Assembly (NCBI GenBank): GCA_003567805.1
Contig: PWYP01000096.1
Location: 1 to 26,955 of the forward strand
Reading direction: 5' to 3'
Length of the DNA: 26,955 bases
Origin: PVC group bacterium
GTDB taxonomy: Bacteria > Verrucomicrobiota > Kiritimatiellia > UBA8416
Position 1 is the first letter of the stretch. The number at the start of each line of letters is the position of its first letter. Below the pieces are notes generated by a model, which did not search any database, was not told the origin of the DNA, and saw only the letters and a list, made by a program, of their open reading frames with translations. This document shows positions 7,163 to 13,953 of the stretch, in pieces. A program made the translations under genes and the position numbers.

Positions 7163-7738
7163 TTATTGCCCTCCCCGCAGCGTTGCCTGATGTTCTTTGT
7201 ATACTGTGGATACTTGCTTTACAGCGTTGGCCACGGCCCGCGAAGAAATCGTTGCTGCTGTAATTTCATCTATTTCGCCCCCATCTTTTGCGACCCGCCA
7301 GTTGGTTGCATGGAGCGATTTGTTGCGAAAAGATTGCAAGAATGCGGGCTCGGTGATTTTGGCACCTAGGCCGGGGGTTTCGGTGTGACCGGGTAGAATG
7401 GCTAGGCCCGTGGTCATGCCGCTGGTGTCGAGTCCGAGCATCATGCGAATTTCTCCACCGTAGCCTTCCCGGGTTGCAAACTGAATTGCATAGCCGACGA
7501 GGCTATCGTCATCGCGATATGCCGGTCTGAACAAAAAAACGCTATTTTCATGCTGTATTTCGATTTCATCCTCGATGCGGTCATGTGGAGGCAGGACTTG
7601 CGCTGCGGCAGCAGCTATGCGCATTTGGGCTACCGCCTCAATGCGTTCGGCGGTGGCGCCATACACGAATGCCAGCAGTGCCCCTGAAATCAGGCAGATG
7701 GCAGTCAGGGAACCAATGAGTTTCAAGGCGTGTTTCAT
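7163..7738 (-). CDS. rnfG: Rnf complex FMN-binding subunit RnfG
   Basis: This 191-residue subunit has one N-terminal membrane anchor (about residues 4-27) and an extracytoplasmic FMN-binding domain. The flavinylation site is in [12 protein letters not shown] (158-169), with Thr163 the likely attachment residue, plus the upstream [14 protein letters not shown] segment (115-128). FMN is attached by ApbE in this family; no apbE lies in this window. The start is ATG at 7738, overlapping the rnfD stop as ATGA. The frame is open further upstream, but only inside rnfD. Confidence 0.94.
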   Translation of the reverse strand: MKHALKLIGSLTAICLISGALLAFVYGATAERIEAVAQMRIAAAAAQVLPPHDRIEDEIEIQHENSVFLFRPAYRDDDSLVGYAIQFATREGYGGEIRMMLGLDTSGMTTGLAILPGHTETPGLGAKITEPAFLQSFRNKSLHATNWRVAKDGGEIDEITAATISSRAVANAVKQVSTVYKEHQATLRGGQ

Positions 7739-8745
7739 TTTTTGTGTCCGTAAATACCTGGTTGTGTGTACTGATTGATCAGTGGCGTAACTGCGTTCAT
7801 TAGTAGAATCGCAAAACTTACGCCTTCGGGATAGCCGCCCCAGCGGCGAATGAGCATGGTTAACAATCCACACCCGATGCCAAAGATGATTTGTCCGCGT
7901 TTTGAGAGCGGAGAGGTGGTCATATCGGTTGCCATATAGAGTGCTCCGAGCATGAGGCCGCCCGCCAGCAAGTGAAAGCTAAGAGGCATGTTGGCTTCGG
8001 GATTCGCAATGCGCAAGATGCTAGCAAAGATGGCAACGGTTGCGATGTAGGTTCCGGGGATATGCCAGGAAATGCACCGCCGCCAGAGCAGATATGCGGC
8101 CCCCAGCAAGAGCGCAAGGGCGGAGACTTCTCCGATACATCCGTCCATGTTTCCGACAAAAAAGCGCATGGCCATGGATCCATCCCAAGTAAAAGGAATG
8201 GCCTCTCCACTGGTGATGGCTGTTTTTGCCAAATCCAGCGGTGTTGCGGTGGTGGCACCGTCAATCCAGCCGAGAGACGTCCAGCGGGCTGCGTGTAAGG
8301 GACTATGCCAGCGCGTCATGGCGGCAGGGAAGGAGACAAGCAGTGCCACTCTGGCAATGAGTGCAGGGTTGAAGGGGTTGTAGCCGATGCCGCCAAATAC
8401 TTGTTTGGCAATGGCAATGGCGACGAAACAGCCGATGAGTGCTTGCCAAGTGGAGAGCGAGGGTGGCAGGTTAAAGGCCAGCAAGATGCCGGTGACGACG
8501 GCGCTGAGATCATCAATGGCGAGGTTCCGTCCCATCATTTTTCGGCATGTGGCTTCGGTGACCACGCAACCGATCACACACACTACGAGCAACCGAATGG
8601 CGTGCCAGCCAAAAAAGTAGGTAGCGGCAAGCATGGCGGGGGTGAGTGCGATGATTACATCAAGCATGATACGGCGCACGGTATCGCCAGAATGGGCATG
8701 TGGTGCACTGCTTACGGTATAGATGGGCGCAGCATCGTCTGTCAT
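7735..8745 (-). CDS. rnfD: Rnf complex membrane subunit RnfD
   Basis: The 336-residue polytopic subunit is homologous to NqrB and carries covalent FMN. Landmarks are GGIGYNPFNPALIAR (118-132) and the flavinylation region IDGATTATPL (161-170), with the threonine of DGAT as the probable site. Eight to ten hydrophobic helices are visible. The start is ATG at 8745, overlapping the rnfC stop by 4 nt (ATGA). A 42-codon open extension lies inside rnfC and is not used. Confidence 0.94.
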   Translation of the reverse strand: MTDDAAPIYTVSSAPHAHSGDTVRRIMLDVIIALTPAMLAATYFFGWHAIRLLVVCVIGCVVTEATCRKMMGRNLAIDDLSAVVTGILLAFNLPPSLSTWQALIGCFVAIAIAKQVFGGIGYNPFNPALIARVALLVSFPAAMTRWHSPLHAARWTSLGWIDGATTATPLDLAKTAITSGEAIPFTWDGSMAMRFFVGNMDGCIGEVSALALLLGAAYLLWRRCISWHIPGTYIATVAIFASILRIANPEANMPLSFHLLAGGLMLGALYMATDMTTSPLSKRGQIIFGIGCGLLTMLIRRWGGYPEGVSFAILLMNAVTPLINQYTQPGIYGHKK

Positions 8746-10103
8746 TTGGCTCCTTTTGCGGCTGCAGCCTGACGGCGTTTCAAAATGATTTTGGGTTTGG
8801 CGAGTTTGAAGTGCTGTACGAGTGGCCGTGAAGACGGACAAACGAAGGCACAGCATCCACACTCGATACAATCGAGAATATTCAGGAATTCGGCACGATC
8901 ATAATCGCCCCCCTCGACGGCGTAACTGATGGCGGCAGGTATCAGGTTCATCGGGCATGCCTCCAGGCATCTTCCGCAGCCGATACAGGGCATGGCACGA
9001 TAGATGTGTACGCGACTTTCTTCCAGAATCACCAGCCCGGAGGTGGTTTTGGTCGTCGCAACGTCGAGACTGGGTTGGGCCATACCCATCATGGGGCCAC
9101 CCGAAATGACTTTGGCGGCAGTAGCGGTGAGTCCTCCGCAGAAGGATACGAGGTCGGCATACGTTGTGCCGATCGGCGCCAGTACGTTCTGGGGATTTTT
9201 GACAATGTGGCCGGTAACCGTTGTGACACGTTGTGTCAGTGGAACGCCATTTTCAATGGCATTGGCAATTGCCAATACGGTGCCAACATTTTCTACGACG
9301 CACCCGACATCCATAGGGAGCCCGCCGGATGGCACTTCTCTTCCGGTCGTTACGGAGATTTGTTGTTTTTCGGCTCCTTGTGGGTATTCGGTTGGCAGAA
9401 TGCAGACGGTGGCGTCGATGCCTTGCAAGCCTTCGATTGCATCTTGCATGGTTTTGATGGCTTCGGGTTTGTTGTCTTCGATGGCCACGAACACGGTCTT
9501 CACATCGAGAATATAGCACATGATTCGGATGCCATCTGCGATACCCTTGCCTTGTTCGACCATGAGGCGGTGGTCGGCGGTGAGATACGGTTCGCATTCG
9601 GCACCGTTGATGATAATGGTGTCGATGGGTTTATCCGAGGGAGGCGATAGTTTTACGTGCGTAGGAAAGCCTGCGCCGCCCATTCCTGCGACGCCCGCTT
9701 CTGCAATCCGTTTCAAAAGTTCTTCCTGAGGGCGTTCGCTCCAATCTGGCATGGGTGGCATCGTGACGGTTTCCGTGTTATCTGGATCGGTTTCCAGAAC
9801 CACACGTGGTGCCATCGTTCCCGATGGGGTGGGCGCGCTATCGATATCGATAACTTTTCCGCTGACGGGGGCATGCACCGGGACGGAGATAAACCCAGCG
9901 GCTTCCGCAATACATTGTCCCCGGGTAACGGTATCTCCTTTGGCAACAATGGGTTTGGCGGGTGCGCCGAGGTGTTGTGCCATAGAAAGATACAGTTTTT
10001 CGGGTAAGGGCATCTCTACGATGCTACAATCCGAGGTAAGTCCCTTGAAGTACTGGGGATGAATGCTGCCGCGTAGTTTTCGCAAAGCTCGTGTTACGCG
10101 CAT
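8742..10103 (-). CDS. rnfC: Rnf complex NADH-binding iron-sulfur subunit RnfC
   Basis: This 453-residue peripheral subunit oxidises or reduces NAD. The N-terminus has a barrel-sandwich domain with KGDTVTRGQCI (55-65) and APVSGKVIDI (78-87). The flavin/NADH-binding region contains GMGGAGFPTHVKL (140-152) and INGAECEPYLTADHRLM (165-181). Two 4Fe-4S motifs follow: C373-x2-C376-x2-C379-x3-C383 and C412-x2-C415-x2-C418-x3-C422. The tail after the clusters is short, unlike the long alanine-rich repeats of E. coli RsxC. The start at 10103 overlaps the rnfB end by 10 nt. Confidence 0.95.
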   Translation of the reverse strand: MRVTRALRKLRGSIHPQYFKGLTSDCSIVEMPLPEKLYLSMAQHLGAPAKPIVAKGDTVTRGQCIAEAAGFISVPVHAPVSGKVIDIDSAPTPSGTMAPRVVLETDPDNTETVTMPPMPDWSERPQEELLKRIAEAGVAGMGGAGFPTHVKLSPPSDKPIDTIIINGAECEPYLTADHRLMVEQGKGIADGIRIMCYILDVKTVFVAIEDNKPEAIKTMQDAIEGLQGIDATVCILPTEYPQGAEKQQISVTTGREVPSGGLPMDVGCVVENVGTVLAIANAIENGVPLTQRVTTVTGHIVKNPQNVLAPIGTTYADLVSFCGGLTATAAKVISGGPMMGMAQPSLDVATTKTTSGLVILEESRVHIYRAMPCIGCGRCLEACPMNLIPAAISYAVEGGDYDRAEFLNILDCIECGCCAFVCPSSRPLVQHFKLAKPKIILKRRQAAAAKGAK

Positions 10104-10921
10104 GTCGGTTCTCCCTTCTCAACGGCAGCGCCAATAGCGACAATGCATTTGCCCGGGCATTTTTCGATAACCGCGTTATTCGTGATGTTATTGTCATAAT
10201 TTCGTTTGGCGAGAAAGCCATCCATCGTGAATGCTTGTTCATCCAATTTGACACATATACGGCAACCGATGCAGGCGACTTTGCAGGCTTTTTTAGCGAT
10301 GGGGCCTTTGTCTTTGGAACTACAAAGGACGTGAACCTTTTGCGCTGCCGGCACCATACTAATGATGCTGCGTGGGCAACTGGCAACACAGGCTTTGCAG
10401 CCAATACACAGATCTGGATGTACAATTGCGAGATTGTTTTTGATTTCGATGGCATCGACGGGACATACATGTGCACAAGAACCGTACCCCAAACATCCGT
10501 AACCGCATGTCATATCCCCGCCAGCCAACTGGTGTGCAGCATGGCAGTCCATGATGCCATTGTACCGATGGCGGTGTTGTGCATTATCGGCATCCCCAGC
10601 GCAATGGACCAGTGCCACGGTTTTCTCAAAAGCGTCTACTGCGGCTCCTGTTGCTTCGGATAAAGCCTCTAGTACATCTCCACCGCCGGGGGCGCAACGA
10701 TCAATGCTTTCTTTTTCGGTTACGATGGCTTTGGCATAGTCCGAGCAGCCAGCATAACCACACGCACCGCAATTAATGCCGGGTAACATCTTTTCTAACT
10801 CGCCGATTTGCGGATTTTCTTCGACGGCAAAGCAATGTGCGGCCAGTGCCAGCGCCGACGAACAGATAGCGGCAATGCCACCGATAACTCCAGCTGTTAT
10901 TATGATTGTGCTGATATCCAC
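10094..10921 (-). CDS. rnfB: Rnf complex ferredoxin-like subunit RnfB, multi-cluster
   Basis: The 275-residue subunit takes electrons from ferredoxin. An N-terminal membrane helix (about 5-28) is followed by the four-cysteine domain C51-x2-C54-x4-C59-x16-C76. Ferredoxin-like motifs follow at C139/C143/C149/C153 and C172-x2-C175-x2-C178-x3-C182. More cysteines lie at 213, 217, 220 and 223, then 255 and 259. That count is nearer the long anaerobe type than E. coli RsxB, which is about 190 residues. The start codon is GTG at 10921, one base after the rnfA stop. Confidence 0.94.
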   Translation of the reverse strand: MDISTIIITAGVIGGIAAICSSALALAAHCFAVEENPQIGELEKMLPGINCGACGYAGCSDYAKAIVTEKESIDRCAPGGGDVLEALSEATGAAVDAFEKTVALVHCAGDADNAQHRHRYNGIMDCHAAHQLAGGDMTCGYGCLGYGSCAHVCPVDAIEIKNNLAIVHPDLCIGCKACVASCPRSIISMVPAAQKVHVLCSSKDKGPIAKKACKVACIGCRICVKLDEQAFTMDGFLAKRNYDNNITNNAVIEKCPGKCIVAIGAAVEKGEPTCA

Positions 10922-10922
10922 G

Positions 10923-11516
10923 TTAATTCACCATGTTTGCAAAACCCATAAAAGCCAAGCTGAGTAGACCTGCGGTAATTAACGCAATGGCTACCCCTTG
11001 AAATGCGCGCGGAGGATTGGCTAAATCAATTTTTTCGCGTAATCCCGTAAAAATAATGAGAGCAAGGGAAAACCCAAGTGCGGCGGCAAAGCCGAAAACG
11101 ACAGCTTTGGAAAACGAGTATTCCAGTTGCACATTGAGAACCGCAACGCCCATCACGGCACAATTGGTTGTGATAAGCGGGAGAAAAATTCCGAGTGATG
11201 CGTGCAAGCGCGGCATGGTTTTTTTGAGAGCCAATTCGACCAATTGGACAAAAGAGGCAATGACGAGAATAAAGGCAATGGTTTGGAGGTAGGTCAAATC
11301 AGCCCCGATTACGCCATTGGGATGGAGGAAAAAATGATAGACAAGCCAAGTCACGGCAGATGCCGAGGTGAGTACGAAAAGCACCGCACCGCACATGCCC
11401 AATGCCGTGCCCATTTTGCGTGACACGCCCAGAAACGGGCAAATGCCCAGAAAACGCGTCAAAACAAAGTTGTTTACCAGAACAGCGCTGATAACCAGCA
11501 ATATATATCCGGTCAT
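10923..11516 (-). CDS. rnfA: Rnf complex membrane subunit RnfA
   Basis: The 197-residue polytopic subunit pairs with RnfE. The conserved cysteines are Cys26 in LGICPFLG and Cys119 in TTNCAVMG, which in the family ligate the intramembrane cluster. Six hydrophobic segments are visible. It is the first gene of the cluster in the order A-B-C-D-G-E, the proteobacterial rsx/rnf arrangement rather than the C-D-G-E-A-B order of acetogens. The whole unit would be one transcript translating a membrane complex that couples ferredoxin/NAD redox to Na+ or H+ export. A palindrome 70-86 nt upstream may regulate it. Confidence 0.95.
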   Translation of the reverse strand: MTGYILLVISAVLVNNFVLTRFLGICPFLGVSRKMGTALGMCGAVLFVLTSASAVTWLVYHFFLHPNGVIGADLTYLQTIAFILVIASFVQLVELALKKTMPRLHASLGIFLPLITTNCAVMGVAVLNVQLEYSFSKAVVFGFAAALGFSLALIIFTGLREKIDLANPPRAFQGVAIALITAGLLSLAFMGFANMVN

Positions 11517-11585
11517 TTGTTAACCTTTGATTGGTAAAGAAAACGAGCGACTTTGTCGAAGATCAATGGTTCCTTGCCTTACTCG

Positions 11586-11602
11586 TCACATAAATAATGT
11601 GA
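11586..11602. promoter_or_regulatory. 17-bp perfect palindrome upstream of rnfA, possible operator
   Basis: TCACAT-AAATA-ATGTGA is a perfect inverted repeat with 6-bp arms. It lies in the 219-base spacer between rnfA and the divergent DMT gene, 70-86 nt before the rnfA start. CTGACA on the minus strand (11625-11620) lies 17 bases upstream of the right arm, so the palindrome could cover a -10 region. A dimeric regulator is plausible; which one is unknown. Confidence 0.4.
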
Positions 11603-11735
11603 ATATGTTATAGGCCGCTTGTCAGCAGAAGCGAAGTCTGTTTTTTTTACATGGAGCTAATTTCTGTTCGTGTTACAAGTCAAAGTGGGAATTGAGGGAA
11701 ATATAAAAATTGTACGGTTCAAAAGGGAGAGTGCG

Positions 11736-12188
11736 ATGGCGTATTATGTGATTACATTTGTGATTGGGATATTTCTCGCGATCCAGTTGGCGATGAATGG
11801 AGCGGCTGGAGCTACGGCGGAAAATTTTCGGATGGCCAATGGCTTGTTCTGGTGTATTGGTGCGATTACGGCATTGTGTATTGCCGCAACCGGATACGAG
11901 GCAGGGTTTTGGGGGCGCATCCGGACCGTGCCTTTGTGGTATTGGGCTGGTGGCGCGATGGGGGGCATTTTGTTATGCGTAATTGCCGTACTGATTGTCC
12001 GTATGGGAGCGGCCTCGTTTACGGCTGTGGTATTGGCGGGACAAATATGTGGGGGTTTGTTGATCGCGCATTTCGGCTTGATGGATACACCTGTGCAACA
12101 TGTGTCTGCTGTTCGGTTGGTGGGCGCGATCATTATGGCTATTGGCGCCACGCTTGCTGTTTATGGCAAGATTCCAAACCTATTTTAG
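11736..12188 (+). CDS. DMT-type small membrane protein (YdcZ/DUF606 family)
   Basis: The 150-residue protein is almost entirely hydrophobic, with five likely helices (about 2-20, 33-52, 66-90, 94-114, 122-142). FLAIQLAMNGAAG near the N-terminus and VVLAGQICGGLLIAHFGL in the fourth segment match the DMT YdcZ (DUF606) pattern in size and layout. These are half-size relatives of drug/metabolite transporters; substrates are mostly unknown. The start is ATG at 11736 with GGGAGAG just upstream. The frame is open further back, but without a ribosome site. Its stop overlaps the convergent parvulin gene by 4 nt. Confidence 0.8.
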   Translation: MAYYVITFVIGIFLAIQLAMNGAAGATAENFRMANGLFWCIGAITALCIAATGYEAGFWGRIRTVPLWYWAGGAMGGILLCVIAVLIVRMGAASFTAVVLAGQICGGLLIAHFGLMDTPVQHVSAVRLVGAIIMAIGATLAVYGKIPNLF

Positions 12189-13201
12189 GGTCCTGCGGGG
12201 AGGGGCTGAATGGCGGGAGAATGTCGGATTTCTATGCGTTGCATGAGTTCCCGCACGTAGTTATTCAGTTCCGTCGCGCGGTGCTGACGCCGCATTTGGG
12301 CAATTATTTCTTCCTGGGTTGCTGGACGCTCTTCGATGCGATCTAACACCTGGATGATGTGTAGACCTTCTGCCGACTGCACGATGGGTCCAATTTCTCC
12401 AATCGGTTGCGTAAAAACGGCTTCTTCAAAGCTTGGGTCCCCACGTCCCTTTACAAGGATTCCCAGATGACCACCACGACTGGCACTGGCGTCCTGCGAA
12501 ATGATATTTGCTGTTTGCGCGAAATCGGCTCCTTTCAGCAATTGCTCTCGTGCATCTTCCAGGTTGGCTCGTAATTGTGCTATGCGCTCATCATCTGTTT
12601 GTGGCGGAGTGGCAAGGAAAATATGACGCACATTTGCGCGTGCGGGCATGATGCTAAAAGAGGGGTGTTTTTCCAGATTGGCCGTGATTTCCTCGTCGCT
12701 GGGATGTTGGAACGGCGGCAACTGCTGTGCCAATAATTTTTCGATTGTGAGCCCGGCGGTTACCTCACGTCGTAATGCATCAGGCCCCTCATAATATAAA
12801 CTGGTGGGAGCTTTGTCGTCTGTTGCTGTTTTTTCGATTTCGCTGAGCGCTTGTTCGATGTGTTCTTGTTCTGGCTCTATGCCGAGCCGTCGCGCTTCGG
12901 CGAGTAGGAGTTCTCTGCGAATAAAGTCATCGACGACAGCATTGAAAGCGCGTCTTTCAATGCTGGCAATGCGTTCGGGATCCATACCTTGCGGTGGGGG
13001 ACCTCCCAGCCGGTTTTTTACTTGCTGTACGGCTTGACCGTATGTCAACGCGTTTCCATCAATGCTGATAAGGATTTCATCGGGTTCTAATTGCGTTAAT
13101 GCTTCGTGCCTTGCCCTTGCTGTACTATTTCCGTTTCGGGAGCAACCGAGAATGAAGATGGAGCAAAGCCCAACCAAGCAAACGATGAATCTGCGGTGCA
13201 T
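12185..13201 (-). CDS. Parvulin-type peptidyl-prolyl isomerase lipoprotein (PpiC/PrsA-like)
   Basis: The 338-residue predicted lipoprotein has a basic N-terminus, a hydrophobic core and the lipobox FILGC with Cys20. Residues 45-180 form a helical SurA/PrsA-like chaperone region (SIDGNALTYGQAVQQVKNRL opening). The PpiC rotamase domain spans about 186-290, with ARANVRHIFLAT at its start, SRGGHLGILVKGRGDPSFEE (241-260) and GPIVQSAEGLHIIQV (271-285). It should assist folding of exported proteins at the membrane surface. The start is ATG at 13201 with AAGGAG upstream. A longer open frame would bury the signal peptide. It lies 13 nt after the redoxin stop, so the two are probably cotranscribed. Confidence 0.9.
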   Translation of the reverse strand: MHRRFIVCLVGLCSIFILGCSRNGNSTARARHEALTQLEPDEILISIDGNALTYGQAVQQVKNRLGGPPPQGMDPERIASIERRAFNAVVDDFIRRELLLAEARRLGIEPEQEHIEQALSEIEKTATDDKAPTSLYYEGPDALRREVTAGLTIEKLLAQQLPPFQHPSDEEITANLEKHPSFSIMPARANVRHIFLATPPQTDDERIAQLRANLEDAREQLLKGADFAQTANIISQDASASRGGHLGILVKGRGDPSFEEAVFTQPIGEIGPIVQSAEGLHIIQVLDRIEERPATQEEIIAQMRRQHRATELNNYVRELMQRIEIRHSPAIQPLPAGP

Positions 13202-13214
13202 AACGAACTCCTTT

Positions 13215-13796
13215 TTAAACCAGGTCGCAGGCATCGGCAGGCATCCAGTGTGCATCTTTGCCATCCCATTTTACATTGCACCCGATGGGATTTGTTACCG
13301 GTACGCTCACAGGTTGTCCTGCGAGGAGTTCGTCGAGTGCACGTTCCAGATCATGCTCGGTGATCTTACTGGCATCTCGGGGTGAATCTACTGCGCGACC
13401 GGTGTAAACGAGTTTTCGTTCTTTGTCGAAAACGTAAAAATGTGGTGTTCGTAGTGCCCCGTAGGATCGTGCAATATCTTGTGATGCATCGTGCAAGTAG
13501 ATCCAGGGGAATTTTTCCTGTTCCATGCGGCTTACCATATGATCGAAGCTGTCTTCGGCGTAGGTGTTCGGGCTGTTGGAATTGATGCCCACAAATTGTA
13601 TGCCCTTCGGTGCATACTTTTCAGCGGTTGCCCGGGTGTCTTCATCGGAGCCGATGACGTATGGACAATGGTTACAGGTAAAGAAAATTACAAGAAAATC
13701 GGCATCGGTAAAATCTTGCAAGGAATATGTTTTGCCGTCGGTTGCCGGAAGTGAGAAGTCTGGTGCGGTGGATCCAATGGGTAGTGTAAATGCCAT
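13215..13796 (-). CDS. Thioredoxin-fold redoxin (AhpC/TSA-like)
   Basis: The 193-residue single-domain protein begins [20 protein letters not shown], a typical redoxin opening. The redox motif is [10 protein letters not shown] (38-47), with CxxC at Cys41 and Cys44. [11 protein letters not shown] in the second half carries the thioredoxin cis-proline. The C-terminus has NPIGCNVKW, a feature common in this subgroup. No signal peptide is seen, so it is probably cytoplasmic. A thiol-disulfide or peroxide-reducing role is inferred from family. The start is ATG at 13796 with AAGGAG upstream; the 44-codon open extension lacks a ribosome site. Confidence 0.88.
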   Translation of the reverse strand: MAFTLPIGSTAPDFSLPATDGKTYSLQDFTDADFLVIFFTCNHCPYVIGSDEDTRATAEKYAPKGIQFVGINSNSPNTYAEDSFDHMVSRMEQEKFPWIYLHDASQDIARSYGALRTPHFYVFDKERKLVYTGRAVDSPRDASKITEHDLERALDELLAGQPVSVPVTNPIGCNVKWDGKDAHWMPADACDLV

Positions 13797-13844
13797 AATT
13801 TTACTCCTTATTTCTAAACGATGATTCATCTTATAGTCGGAGGA

Positions 13845-13873
13845 AGTATGCAGAACCTGACAATCGAGGTCAA
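13845..13873 (-). promoter_or_regulatory. Candidate promoter of redoxin-parvulin unit
   Basis: On the minus strand TTGACC (13873-13868) and CATACT (13850-13845) are 17 bases apart. Transcription would start about 40 nt before the redoxin ATG. The site overlaps the possible leader ORF of fkp on the other strand. Confidence 0.4.
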
Positions 13874-13952
13874 ATTCGTTATCGATTTTCTTGTGCGAAT
13901 ACGTGTAGTTTATGGAAAAAGGAGGCATTTTGGGCGATCAGGGATTGAGTGA
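13848..13952 (+). CDS. Possible 34-codon leader ORF coupled to fkp
   Basis: ATG at 13848 is preceded by GGAGG four bases upstream and opens a 34-codon frame (beginning [14 protein letters not shown]) ending TGA at 13950-13952. One base later comes ATG at 13954, the fkp start favoured by homology, giving TGA-C-ATG. The strong ribosome site and the stop-start contact suggest translational coupling. A second strong site, GGAGG at 13921-13925, lies within its coding sequence. The peptide has no recognisable motif. It may be chance in a spacer region. Confidence 0.35.
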   Translation: MQNLTIEVKFVIDFLVRIRVVYGKRRHFGRSGIE

Positions 13953-13953
13953 C

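Noticed and set aside
11626..11648. CAGA/TCTG stem followed by eight T residues on plus strand
   Set aside because: The stem is only 4 bp and no plus-strand gene precedes it, so a terminator is not supported.
13912..13953. ATG at 13912 as the fkp start
   Set aside because: It has no upstream ribosome site, the GGAGG lies after it, and the extra 14 residues have no counterpart in Bacteroides Fkp. It is kept only as an alternative.
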